Shown piece by piece: positions 17,574 through 26,048 of a stretch of 64,000 nt of DNA; positions within the stretch are counted from its first letter, which is position 1; every line of letters starts with the position of its first letter. The translations under genes and the position numbers were made by a program. This DNA is from Rosenbergiella nectarea (GTDB lineage Bacteria > Pseudomonadota > Gammaproteobacteria > Enterobacterales > Enterobacteriaceae). The notes beneath the pieces are model-generated. The model was not told the origin of the DNA. It saw nothing but the letters and a program-made list of their open reading frames with translations, and ran no database searches. The DNA lies in assembly GCF_900111105.1 (NCBI RefSeq), contig NZ_FOGC01000004.1, positions 97,564-161,563 on the forward strand. Direction: 5' to 3'.

Positions 17574-19871
17574 ATGAAATCGATGTTTTCACTGGCTGTT
17601 GTCTTACCCCTAGCATTTTTCTCTGCCACCCCCTTTGCCGAGCCAGCGCCACTTCAGGCGTCAAATGAGACTCAGCGTGATCACTTTGTCTCCGCGCTGT
17701 TAAAGAAAATGACCCTGGATGAAAAAATTGGCCAGTTACGGCTGATCACTGTCGGCCCAGAAACGCCTAAGCAAACCATTAAACAAATGATTGAAAAGGG
17801 GCAAGTGGGGGCTATTTTCAATACGGTCACGCGTCCCGATATTCGCGTCATGCAAGACCAAGTCATGCAGCTCAGTCGACTGAAAATCCCCTTATTTTTT
17901 GCTTATGATGTTGTGCATGGTCAGCGCACCATTTTCCCCATCCCTCTCGGCTTAGCAGCAAGTTGGGATACTCAAGCCATAGCAACCGTTGGCCGCATCT
18001 CCGCTCTTGAAGCGGCGCAGGATGGATTGAATATGACCTGGGCACCGATGGTGGATGTCAGCCATGAACCCCGCTGGGGGCGAAGCTCTGAAGGATTTGG
18101 AGAAGACACTTATCTCACCTCAATAATGGGTAAAACCATGGTTGAAGCGATGCAAGGACCTAATCCTGCCGACCGCAATGCGGTCATGACCAGTGTGAAG
18201 CATTTCGCTTTATACGGTGCGGTGGAGGGGGGCAGAGAATACAACAGTGTTGATATGAGCCCTCAGCAGATGTTCCAACACTACCTCCCACCTTACCAGG
18301 CGGCATTACAAGCGGGCAGTGGCGGGGTAATGGTTTCGCTGAATTCCATCAATGGGGTACCGGCTACTGCGAATCGTTGGCTGCTTACCGACCTTCTGCG
18401 CCACCAATGGCACTTTAAGGGCATTACTATCAGCGATCATGGCGCGATTAAAGAACTGATTAATCATGGTGTCGCCAGCGATCCAGCCGATGCGGTGCGT
18501 GTTGCGATCAAGGCCGGTATTGATATGAGCATGAGCGATCAATACTACAGCCAATATTTACCAGGACTGGTAAAAAGCGGCGCGGTGAGCGTTGCGGAAG
18601 TTGATAATGCCGCACGGCATGTGCTGAATGTAAAATACGATATGGGACTGTTTCGCGATGCTTACAGCCATTTAGGTCCGGCAGGGAGCGATCCTCAAGA
18701 TACCAATGCGGAAGATCGTTTACATCGCGCTCAAGCCCGAGAGGTGGCGGCGCAAAGTTTAGTACTGCTCAAAAACTGGCAGCAAATTCTACCGCTTAAG
18801 AAGCAGGGTACCATTGCCTTGATTGGCCCGTTGGCCGACAGTCAGCGAGATATTATGGGGAGCTGGTCAGCAGCCGGCGTGGCCAAACAATCGGTGACGT
18901 TATTACAAGGGATGCGTGAGGCTGTGGCGAATAAAGCAACACTGCTTTATGCCAAAGGATCGAATATTACGGATAATACCAAGGTGCAGGCCTTCCTAAA
19001 CCTCTACGAGCCTGCAGTAGACGTTGATAAACGTAGCCCGCAGCAGCTTCGTGATGAAGCGATTGCCACCGCTAAAAAGGCCGATGTGGTCGTGATGGCG
19101 GTTGGGGAGTCTCAAGGCATGGCGCACGAGGCTTCCAGTCGTAGTGATATCCGCTTGCCCAAGGCGCAGCGTGATCTTATTACTGCGATTAAGGCCACGG
19201 GTAAACCCCTCGTGCTGGTGTTGATGAATGGTCGTGCGCTGGATATTACTCGGCAAGATCAACAAGCCGATGGGATTTTAGAGACGTGGTTTAGTGGAAC
19301 AGAAGGTGGGCATGCGATCAGCGATGTATTATTTGGTGATGTAAACCCATCCGGTAAGTTGCCCGTGACGTTCCCGCGCTCAGTTGGACAATTACCGCTT
19401 TATTATAATCATCTGCCCACCGGACGCCCTTACGACTTTACGCATCCGAATAAATATACGTCGCACTATTTTGATATTAATAATAGCCCGCTCTATCCGT
19501 TTGGATTTGGTTTGAGCTATACCGAGTTTACCTTGTCACCGGTTACGCTCTCCTCTGCAGGTTCGGCAGAGGGGGTGAAAATGGCATCGGTAACTGTAAC
19601 GAATAGCGGTAAACGGGCGGGGGGAACGATCGTGCAGCTGTACTTACGTGATCCTGTTGCTTCCATCAGTCGTCCGGTTAAAGAGCTGAAGGCATTTCAA
19701 AAGGTTCAATTACAACCGGGTGAGTCGAAAAAGGTGACCTTCACACTCAGCAAGAACGACTTAGGGTTCTGGAACCAACAGATGAAATGGCAAGTTGAAC
19801 CGGGAGAATTCGTGGTGATGATCGGCATTGACTCGGTACATACCGACGCGAAATCATTTACCAACCCTTAA
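17574..19871 (+). CDS. bglX: periplasmic beta-glucosidase BglX (GH3)
   Basis: Glycoside hydrolase family 3 enzyme secreted to the periplasm. Signal peptide at 1-22 (SLAVVLPLAFFSATPFA), then KMTLDEKIGQLRL, the (beta/alpha)8 domain with KHFALYGAVEGGREY and nucleophile D288 in ITISDHGAIKEL, the alpha/beta sandwich domain (VVMAVGESQGMAHEASSR, acid/base region) and a C-terminal fibronectin-III-like domain (KLKF-type VKELKAFQKVQLQPGE). Length 766 residues, E. coli 765. The ATG at 17574 is preceded by AAGAGAG; the TTG at 17568 is less likely. In E. coli dld lies between pbpG and bglX; here the DUF3772 channel takes that place. Confidence 0.96.
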   Translation: MKSMFSLAVVLPLAFFSATPFAEPAPLQASNETQRDHFVSALLKKMTLDEKIGQLRLITVGPETPKQTIKQMIEKGQVGAIFNTVTRPDIRVMQDQVMQLSRLKIPLFFAYDVVHGQRTIFPIPLGLAASWDTQAIATVGRISALEAAQDGLNMTWAPMVDVSHEPRWGRSSEGFGEDTYLTSIMGKTMVEAMQGPNPADRNAVMTSVKHFALYGAVEGGREYNSVDMSPQQMFQHYLPPYQAALQAGSGGVMVSLNSINGVPATANRWLLTDLLRHQWHFKGITISDHGAIKELINHGVASDPADAVRVAIKAGIDMSMSDQYYSQYLPGLVKSGAVSVAEVDNAARHVLNVKYDMGLFRDAYSHLGPAGSDPQDTNAEDRLHRAQAREVAAQSLVLLKNWQQILPLKKQGTIALIGPLADSQRDIMGSWSAAGVAKQSVTLLQGMREAVANKATLLYAKGSNITDNTKVQAFLNLYEPAVDVDKRSPQQLRDEAIATAKKADVVVMAVGESQGMAHEASSRSDIRLPKAQRDLITAIKATGKPLVLVLMNGRALDITRQDQQADGILETWFSGTEGGHAISDVLFGDVNPSGKLPVTFPRSVGQLPLYYNHLPTGRPYDFTHPNKYTSHYFDINNSPLYPFGFGLSYTEFTLSPVTLSSAGSAEGVKMASVTVTNSGKRAGGTIVQLYLRDPVASISRPVKELKAFQKVQLQPGESKKVTFTLSKNDLGFWNQQMKWQVEPGEFVVMIGIDSVHTDAKSFTNP

Positions 19872-19890
19872 GGATTACCGAGTGAATACC

Positions 19891-19921
19891 GCTGCCTTGT
19901 GATAAGGCAGCTTTTTTTTTT
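19891..19921 (+). terminator. terminator after bglX
   Basis: Stem GCTGCCTT / AAGGCAGC with a short loop, followed by ten T residues, 20 bases after the bglX stop. Confidence 0.93.
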
Positions 19922-19970
19922 ATAAGGCTGCTACACTTATGCTTCGAGCATGACAAAATGTGGTGAGAGC

Positions 19971-20495
19971 ATGGAAAATATCGACGTTATACTGGTGGAC
20001 GAACACGATAACCCACTAGGCCAGATGGAAAAATTAGAAGCGCACCGTCAAGGTCGCCTTCATCGTGCCATCACCGTGTATATCTTTAATACTGAGCAGC
20101 AGCTGATGCTGCAGCAGCGGGCATTCAGCAAATACCACTGTGGTGGGCTATGGAGTAATACGTGCTGTGGTCACCCTTTTCCTAACGAGAGCACGCAGCA
20201 GGCTGCCGAACGGCGGCTTGATGAGGAGATGGGATTAAAGCTGCCACTGAAGAAAATCACGCAAACGTATTATAATTTGCCGGTGACGGACGGCTTGGTT
20301 GAACATGAGTTTGGGCATATTTTTACCGGTTATACCGATCAGTTACCGCGACTCAATCCCGAAGAGGCCGAAAACTATCGTTTTGCCTCGTTATCTGAGA
20401 TTGAGCAAGAGTTGGTCTCTTCGCCTGAACATTTCACACCCTGGTTTAAAACAACTTTTCCGATGCTGGCCAAGCAGTTACGGGCGGGGGATTAA
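19971..20495 (+). CDS. idi: isopentenyl-diphosphate delta-isomerase, type I (Nudix)
   Basis: Interconverts isopentenyl and dimethylallyl diphosphate in isoprenoid synthesis. Nudix-fold type I enzyme, with catalytic Cys in NTCCGHP and catalytic Glu in LVEHEFGHIFTGY, and LHRAITVYIFN, WSNTCCGHP and AAERRLDEEMG (Nudix box) all visible. From ATG 19971, preceded by GTGAGAG, it is 174 residues, near E. coli Idi (182) but quite divergent from it. ATG 19950 would add seven residues without family support. In E. coli idi is at 65 min; here it sits between bglX and the convergent small gene yohO. Confidence 0.92.
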   Translation: MENIDVILVDEHDNPLGQMEKLEAHRQGRLHRAITVYIFNTEQQLMLQQRAFSKYHCGGLWSNTCCGHPFPNESTQQAAERRLDEEMGLKLPLKKITQTYYNLPVTDGLVEHEFGHIFTGYTDQLPRLNPEEAENYRFASLSEIEQELVSSPEHFTPWFKTTFPMLAKQLRAGD

Positions 20496-20515
20496 TTTCC
20501 CCCCCAGTGGAGAGG

Positions 20516-20620
20516 TTATTTGCCGATAACAATCGAGTATCCCATTAGCGCCACGCCACCAATCCCCCCTAACGCCATCAATATGAATAGAATAATAAAA
20601 AAAAATTTTTTGATGTTCAT
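20516..20620 (-). CDS. yohO: small membrane protein YohO
   Basis: A 34-residue frame on the minus strand, too short for routine gene calls. It starts MNIKKFFFII and contains the core MALGGIGGVALMGYS. E. coli YohO (35 residues, UPF0387) has MALGGIGGVMLAGYT at the same position after a similar hydrophobic stretch, so this is very probably its orthologue. It forms one transmembrane helix with a short basic N-terminus. The function is unknown. In E. coli yohO lies near bglX, again the neighbour here. The ribosome binding site is weak. It converges with idi, 20 bases apart. Confidence 0.8.
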   Translation of the reverse strand: MNIKKFFFIILFILMALGGIGGVALMGYSIVIGK

Positions 20621-20765
20621 CTACAGAGTCTCGAAGATATTTTAGGGGGATGATACTCCTAACAGGCAGATCAATAAAGACGTGCGAAACCTTAAGCCTT
20701 GATAAGAAAATGCTATGACCTATAAAGGCGTAGTTCGGGTAAGGTCGTCTTTAAAGGAGATAGCG

Positions 20766-21290
20766 ATGAATATTTCTCGTCTGACTGCACCCATCACGGG
20801 TGAAGAACTGAGTCAGTTGACGGCATTGATGCAAGAAGCGGTCAGCTTGGGCGCCAGTATTGGCTATACCGATGCGACTAAGCAGGTTGAGGCAATGTCT
20901 CGCTACTGGCAACGGCAGAGTAGTGCCCTTACGCAAGGTGACGTGCAATTTTTTTGTGCCCGCATCGAACAGCAAATAGTCGGCATCATTGGTTTAGAGC
21001 CTTGCGGAAAATATAACGGGACGCATCGGGGTGAAGTCTTTAAATTAATCGTCGGTCAGGCATGGCGTCGTCAGGGGATAGCAAAAAAACTGATGCAAAC
21101 AGCCGTCGACAGTGCAACACAAGCAGGGTTAAAATTATTAGTGCTCGACACACGCACTAACGATTTTACCGTTACATTTTATCAGTCCTTAGGCTGGATC
21201 GTGGCAGGAGAAATTCCGCGCTATGCGCTGTCGACCACCGGGGAATACCAAGCGACAACCGTGATGTTTTTACTTTTGACTCGACAGTGA
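20766..21290 (+). CDS. GNAT family N-acetyltransferase
   Basis: Predicted acetyltransferase of 174 residues with the GNAT core: an acetyl-CoA binding stretch EVFKLIVGQAWRRQGIAKKLMQTAV (the R/Q-x-x-G-x-A pyrophosphate loop is RRQGIA) and the C-terminal FYQSLGWIVAGEIPRYAL typical of small-molecule acetyltransferases. The substrate is unknown. ATG 20766 follows AAGGAGATAGCG, an excellent ribosome binding site, so the longer frame starting at 20715 is rejected. I do not recognise a specific E. coli counterpart at this place. Confidence 0.85.
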   Translation: MNISRLTAPITGEELSQLTALMQEAVSLGASIGYTDATKQVEAMSRYWQRQSSALTQGDVQFFCARIEQQIVGIIGLEPCGKYNGTHRGEVFKLIVGQAWRRQGIAKKLMQTAVDSATQAGLKLLVLDTRTNDFTVTFYQSLGWIVAGEIPRYALSTTGEYQATTVMFLLLTRQ

Positions 21291-21326
21291 AAAATATTGC
21301 TCACAATTACTGACGTTGAATAGATA

Positions 21327-21342
21327 CTGTGTAAAAATACAG
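21327..21342 (+). promoter_or_regulatory. LexA (SOS) box upstream of dinG
   Basis: CTGT (21327-21330), eight bases GTAAAAAT, ACAG (21339-21342): exact CTGT-N8-ACAG consensus, AT-rich inside, 26 bases before the dinG ATG. E. coli dinG is a known LexA target, so SOS control is well supported. Confidence 0.88.
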
Positions 21343-21368
21343 GCTGTTTCACTCGATAATGGCTTGTT

Positions 21369-23546
21369 ATGGCACTCACTTCAGCAGTAAAAGCGCAAAT
21401 CAGCGATTGGTATAAAAAACTTCAGCGGAATGTTGACGATTTTATTCCTCGGCTGGCACAGCGTCAGATGATGGCGGAAGTAGCCAAAACCTTGACCGGC
21501 GAATCGGGACGGCACTTGGCCATCGAGGCGCCCACTGGGGTGGGGAAAACGCTCTCTTATCTCATCCCCGGTATCGCGGTCAGTCGTGAAGAGAGTAAAA
21601 CCCTCGTCATCAGTACCGCCAATGTCGCGTTACAAGATCAAATTTATGGTAAAGATCTTCCGTTACTCAAACGTTTTATCCCCGATCTCACTTATACCAC
21701 CGCATTTGGTCGGCGGCGCTATGTCTGTCCGCGAAACCTCTATTTTACGGGCGATAATAGTCAGCCCGATCTGCTCTATTTATTGGATGATGATTCATTA
21801 AGCAGTCAAGCGCCTGGCGTTATTACGCCGCTTGAACAGCAACAATGTGAACAGCTACAGCAGGTGCTTGATAAGGGCAATTGGGATGGCGTGCGGGATC
21901 ACTATCCAGAGAATATTAGCGATCGCTTATGGGCGCGTTTATCAACCGATAAAGCGCACTGTTTGGCACACCATTGCCAATGGTACAAGGAGTGTCCGTT
22001 CTTTTCGGCACGGCGTGATATCGATAATGTCGACGTGGTGATTACCAACCATGCTTTGGTGATGGCTGCCCTAGAGAGCGATTCCGTATTACCCCCCGCG
22101 AAAGAGTTATTGCTGATCATGGATGAAGGGCATCACCTTCCTGATGTTGCGCGCGATGCCTTAGAGATCAGCGCGGAGATAACCCCGAGTAGTTTAGCTT
22201 TCCAACTCGATCTTTTCGCCAAAACCATTGCGCAGATCACCGCGCAATTTACGCTTAAATCCCCCCCGGCACTGGCGAAGCCCGAACGATTGGCCACCCA
22301 TCGAGAGACCATTGATGAGTTAGTCTCGGCGTTTACTCAGGCAGTGTTACCTCAGGTCAAGGCCGCGCCGGAGCAGAGTTATCGATTTGTGATGGGGGAG
22401 CTGCCGGATGCGCTAAGAGAACAATGTGAACAGCTTTATAAACTTTATGACGGATTGCGTGCAGCGGCTGAGACGTTATTGAACTTCCTTGGCGAACAGA
22501 CAGGGAAAGCGGATATGGTGCGGATCCACCGCGGTATGCTGCAACTCAATCGTTTTTTTGGTCATTTCGAAGCCCAGTCAAAGTTATGGCGTTTAGCGGC
22601 GTTACGACAACTGTCTGGAGCGCCCGTATCGAAATGGGCAACCTTAGAAACAGCGGAAGAAAAACCCCAACTATGGTTACATTGCGCCGGGATCCGCGTT
22701 AGTACTCAGTTAGAGAATATTCTTTGGTCAAAAGTACCGCATACCATTTTAACCTCGGCTACTCTGCGCAGCCTCAATACTTTCAGTCGTTTCCAGGAAC
22801 TTTCTGGGTTAAGCGAAAAATCGACCGACCGTTTTGTGTGTCTCGAGAGTCCCTTTAATCATGCTGAGCAGGGTAAGTTGATTATACCGCAGATGCAGTA
22901 TGAGCCTGACTTCCAGCACGAAGCGTTACACCTTGCTGAGATGGCGGGTATTTTTCGTCAGACGTTGGTCGAATCTGAGCATAAGGGGATCTTAGTCCTA
23001 TTCTCCAGCATGCGCGCATTACAGCAATTTGTGACACTGATGAGTGATAAACGTTTGGCGATGTTGGTACAAGGCGACCAACCGCGCACTCGACTTATTG
23101 AACTCCATCGCGAGCGGGTGCTGGCCGGGAAACAAAGTATCCTTATTGGTTTGCAATCTTTTGCTGAAGGGCTGGATTTAAAAGGGGAGTTGTTGACGGC
23201 AGTCCATATCCATAAAATTGCGTTTGCGCCCATCGACAGTCCAGTTATTGTAACGGAAGGAGAGTGGCTGAAGAGTAAGCAACGTTATCCTTTTGAAAGT
23301 CAGAGCTTACCCACGGCCTCCTTCACGTTAATTCAGCAAGTCGGGAGATTAATACGGAGTCATCATTGCCATGGCGAGATTATTATTTACGACCGTCGAT
23401 TGATCACACGTCATTACGGAAGTCGACTCTTGGCGTCGTTACCGATATTTCCAATTGAACAGCCAAAATTTGCGCCAAGTGACGTCAGCGTAGTACCTTC
23501 AGACTTAAAAAAGAAAACCATTCGTCGTCGCGCATCGCGTAAGTAG
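21369..23546 (+). CDS. dinG: DinG, Fe-S ATP-dependent DNA helicase (XPD-like)
   Basis: SOS-induced 5'-3' helicase of the XPD/Rad3 family that unwinds D-loops, R-loops and forked DNA, helping replication through transcribed regions. Walker A APTGVGKT at about 54-61, DEGH box (IMDEGHHLPDVARDALE), and the C-terminal GLQSFAEGLDLKG and LIQQVGRLIRSHH motifs. The four cluster cysteines are intact: C120 in YVCPRN and C198, C203, C209 in HCLAHHCQWYKECPFF. Length 725 residues, E. coli 716, ending in a basic tail (KKKTIRRRASRK). The LexA box upstream and ybiB 7 bases downstream indicate a dinG-ybiB(-rlmF) transcript. Confidence 0.97.
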   Translation: MALTSAVKAQISDWYKKLQRNVDDFIPRLAQRQMMAEVAKTLTGESGRHLAIEAPTGVGKTLSYLIPGIAVSREESKTLVISTANVALQDQIYGKDLPLLKRFIPDLTYTTAFGRRRYVCPRNLYFTGDNSQPDLLYLLDDDSLSSQAPGVITPLEQQQCEQLQQVLDKGNWDGVRDHYPENISDRLWARLSTDKAHCLAHHCQWYKECPFFSARRDIDNVDVVITNHALVMAALESDSVLPPAKELLLIMDEGHHLPDVARDALEISAEITPSSLAFQLDLFAKTIAQITAQFTLKSPPALAKPERLATHRETIDELVSAFTQAVLPQVKAAPEQSYRFVMGELPDALREQCEQLYKLYDGLRAAAETLLNFLGEQTGKADMVRIHRGMLQLNRFFGHFEAQSKLWRLAALRQLSGAPVSKWATLETAEEKPQLWLHCAGIRVSTQLENILWSKVPHTILTSATLRSLNTFSRFQELSGLSEKSTDRFVCLESPFNHAEQGKLIIPQMQYEPDFQHEALHLAEMAGIFRQTLVESEHKGILVLFSSMRALQQFVTLMSDKRLAMLVQGDQPRTRLIELHRERVLAGKQSILIGLQSFAEGLDLKGELLTAVHIHKIAFAPIDSPVIVTEGEWLKSKQRYPFESQSLPTASFTLIQQVGRLIRSHHCHGEIIIYDRRLITRHYGSRLLASLPIFPIEQPKFAPSDVSVVPSDLKKKTIRRRASRK

Positions 23547-23553
23547 AGAAATG

Positions 23554-24513
23554 ATGGACAGTAAGCAAATAATTAAAGAGATTGGCCGTGGCAAACTGCA
23601 TGCACGCCATCTTGACGAAGACACCGCGACGGCCCTTTATCGCGCAATGTTAAGCGATGAGGTCGATGATCTCTCTTTGGGGGCGATCCTCATCGCTCTC
23701 CGAATTAAAGGTGAGGGTGAAGAAGAACTCCTCGGTTTCTACCGTGGGCTGGAGGATTTTCTACCGCAATGGCCAGCCCTACCGAATACCTTAATTATCC
23801 CGAGTTATAATGGCGCGCGTCGCCAGGCAAATATGACGCCACTGTTAGCTTTATTACTGCATAAGTGTGGAGTGAATGTCTTTCTACACGGTATTCATTG
23901 CGACCCGACGCGGTTTACTAGCGCAGAGATCTTCGCGGCAATGGATATCAAACCGGCGCGCGATATTGCTGAAAGCCATCAACAAATGTTGGCGACAGGT
24001 TTCTCGTTTATGACCATAGATACGCTTTGTCCCCCGTTAGCAAAACAACTCGACCTGCGGTGGCATCTAGGGCTACGTAATAGCGCCCATACGTTGGCCA
24101 AGCTCATTTCGCCTTTTGTGGCGCACGCTGGGGTAAGGCTTAGCAGTGTGTCGCATCCTGAATATTTACCGAAAGTCATACAATTTTTCCGCGATATTCA
24201 CGCTAAGGCTCTGGTATCTAATGGGTGTGAGGGTGAGGTGTATCTCAATCCGCAACGACCTTCCGCGATACACTATGTGAATAATGAGGGGAGTGATACC
24301 TCAGAAATCTTACCTCGGGGGATTCCCGCACAAACGCCGCTAGCCGCGAATAAAGAGATTGCGACGACAGTGGAGTGGATGCAGGCCGTGTTAAGTCAAA
24401 AATGTCCTATTCCTGTTCCGCTTCGCGAGCAAATTATCAGTTGTCTCGTCGTCTGCGAGCGTTTTTCTACGCAGAGTGAAGCGGATTCATGGCTCACGGA
24501 GCAAGGTTACTGA
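23554..24513 (+). CDS. ybiB: YbiB, TrpD2-type DNA-binding protein
   Basis: Homologue of anthranilate phosphoribosyltransferase that in E. coli has lost the enzyme activity and binds DNA/RNA; its fold is known, its role is tied to LexA through dinG. Matches E. coli YbiB (about 320 residues): KIIKEIGRGK.HAR.LD, GAILIALRIKGEGEEELLGFY, IPSYNGARRQAN.TPLLALLLHK, GLRNSAHTLAKL, RLSSVSHPEY. The start at 23554 rather than 23551 follows the family N-terminus and an AGAG ribosome site. Its TGA overlaps the rlmF start (TGATG). Confidence 0.93.
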   Translation: MDSKQIIKEIGRGKLHARHLDEDTATALYRAMLSDEVDDLSLGAILIALRIKGEGEEELLGFYRGLEDFLPQWPALPNTLIIPSYNGARRQANMTPLLALLLHKCGVNVFLHGIHCDPTRFTSAEIFAAMDIKPARDIAESHQQMLATGFSFMTIDTLCPPLAKQLDLRWHLGLRNSAHTLAKLISPFVAHAGVRLSSVSHPEYLPKVIQFFRDIHAKALVSNGCEGEVYLNPQRPSAIHYVNNEGSDTSEILPRGIPAQTPLAANKEIATTVEWMQAVLSQKCPIPVPLREQIISCLVVCERFSTQSEADSWLTEQGY

Positions 24514-25412
24514 TGCATCCCAGAAATCGTTATCAAGGCCATTATGACCTCGTGGCACTGTTTAGAGTGGAGCCAAGCCTTAAAAACTGGTCAACCCTCA
24601 CCCCGGCTGGCAAAGTGAGCCTTAACTTCAGTGAACCTGAAGCGGTTAAGCTATTAAATAAAGCGCTTTTGAAACAGTGGTACCACCTGGAGTGGACGTT
24701 ATCAGACGACCATTTATGTCCGCCCATACCGGGGCGAGCCGATTACCTCCACCACTTAGCGGATTGTCTTGCAGAGGATTTACCAATCCATCGAGGTCCC
24801 CAGATTTCAGTCTTGGATATTGGTTGTGGAGCGAATTGTGTTTACCCGTTAATCGGTAACGCTGAATACGGTTGGCGTTTCACTGGCAGTGATTGTCAGC
24901 CCGAATCTATTTGCGCGGCTCAACAATTGTTAGCAATGAATGCAGGATTAACGCGTTCGATTCGATTAAGACGGCAAAAAGATCAGCGGAAAATTTTCGA
25001 CGGTATTATCCAGCACAATGAGTTCTATCACGCTACCTTATGCAATCCTCCGTTTCATACCTCGGAACAGGCTGCGGCGCAAGGTACCGCGCGTAAAAAT
25101 AATCATCTAGGCATCGCGGAACAGCAGCTCAATTTTGCGGGACGTCACCACGAATTATGGTGCCTGGGTGGAGAAATTGGCTTTATTACGCAGATGATCG
25201 AAGAGAGTCTGTTATTTAGACACCAAGTATTGTGGTTTACCACATTGGTAGCCAAGCAACAAAGTTTAGTGCCGCTAAGAAAAGTATTGAAGGAAAAGTC
25301 TGTGCCGGTAATAAGAGAGATCGAGATGGGGCAGGGCAATAAAAAAAGTCGGCTATTAGTGTGGAGCTTTCATAATAAACGGGAGAGGAAGGCATTGGTG
25401 AAGCCAGCCTAA
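24513..25412 (+). CDS. rlmF: 23S rRNA m6A1618 methyltransferase RlmF
   Basis: SAM-dependent enzyme methylating A1618 of 23S rRNA. Visible motifs: HPRNR..G.YDL, CPPIPGRADYLHHLADCL, SAM motif VLDIGCGANCVYPLIG, and the amino-methyltransferase motif IV NPPF (ATLCNPPFHTSE), then HHELWCLGGEIGFI. The start at 24513 overlaps the ybiB stop as TGATG, with GGAG and AAGG just upstream; ATG 24489 would give an N-terminus more like the E. coli length and cannot be ruled out. 299 residues from 24513, E. coli 308. It converges with dps. Confidence 0.93.
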   Translation: MHPRNRYQGHYDLVALFRVEPSLKNWSTLTPAGKVSLNFSEPEAVKLLNKALLKQWYHLEWTLSDDHLCPPIPGRADYLHHLADCLAEDLPIHRGPQISVLDIGCGANCVYPLIGNAEYGWRFTGSDCQPESICAAQQLLAMNAGLTRSIRLRRQKDQRKIFDGIIQHNEFYHATLCNPPFHTSEQAAAQGTARKNNHLGIAEQQLNFAGRHHELWCLGGEIGFITQMIEESLLFRHQVLWFTTLVAKQQSLVPLRKVLKEKSVPVIREIEMGQGNKKSRLLVWSFHNKRERKALVKPA

Positions 25413-25420
25413 GCTGGCTT
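25401..25420. terminator. hairpin at the rlmF / dps junction
   Basis: AAGCCAGC (25401-25408) pairs with GCTGGCTT (25413-25420) across CTAA, overlapping the rlmF stop. There is no long T-run. It sits between two converging genes and may serve both. Confidence 0.45.
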
Positions 25421-25429
25421 CGAGAGCCA

Positions 25430-25933
25430 TTACTCGATATTAGCTTCGATAAACCATAAGAATTTATCTAAATCACGAGACGCTGCAGTAAAGATGTCGG
25501 CGGTGTCTTCGTCATTCACATCGCTAATAGCTTTACGCACATCGTTCGCCACGAGTGCATAACGCTCAGCAAGCGCTACCAGATGTTCCTGAACATTATG
25601 AATGTTCAGCGGGTAGCTTTTCAGAGGCGTTTTATCGTTAACCACCTGTGTGGTTCCTAAGGCAACGCCACCGAGTTGCACTGCACGTTCAGCCACACTG
25701 TCTTGGTGTTCAGTGATAGCGGTACGGAATCCGTCCAGCATTTCATGGACTGCCATGAAGTTTGCGCCACGCATATTCCAGTGCGCTTGCTTAGTGATGA
25801 GAGATAGATCAATCAGTTCAACCACGATTTTGTTTAAGACTTGAATCGTCGCGGCTTTATCTTCATCCGACACATCATTGCGGGTATAAAGCAGTTCAGT
25901 ATTGTTTGTTTTAACAAGTTTTGCAGTACTCAT
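25430..25933 (-). CDS. dps: DNA-binding ferritin-like protein Dps
   Basis: Forms a 12-subunit shell that binds DNA, oxidises and stores iron and protects DNA in stationary phase and under peroxide. At 167 residues it has the exact E. coli length and near-identical sequence: an N-terminal lysine-containing DNA-binding tail ([11 protein letters not shown]), then ferroxidase-site residues in [26 protein letters not shown] and HQDSVAERA, and the C-terminal [36 protein letters not shown] precedes the ATG. A sigma-S/sigma-70 style -10 lies upstream. MntR, encoded nearby, represses dps in E. coli. Confidence 0.98.
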   Translation of the reverse strand: MSTAKLVKTNNTELLYTRNDVSDEDKAATIQVLNKIVVELIDLSLITKQAHWNMRGANFMAVHEMLDGFRTAITEHQDSVAERAVQLGGVALGTTQVVNDKTPLKSYPLNIHNVQEHLVALAERYALVANDVRKAISDVNDEDTADIFTAASRDLDKFLWFIEANIE

Positions 25934-25978
25934 GAAAAATTCCTTCTTGTTATGAACCTATTGAAATCAACTGAAACC

Positions 25979-25984
25979 AGTATA
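25979..25984 (-). promoter_or_regulatory. predicted dps promoter -10 (TATACT)
   Basis: On the minus strand TGCTATACTGG gives -10 TATACT preceded by TGC, close to the CTATACT element favoured by sigma S in the E. coli dps promoter, about 45 bases before the dps ATG. No clear -35 is visible, as expected for sigma S or an activated promoter. Confidence 0.5.
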
Positions 25985-26048
25985 GCAGTGCATCGTGAAA
26001 CTGCAGCAAGGTCTGGCCTATTAGTGAGATAGACTGAATAATTTAACT

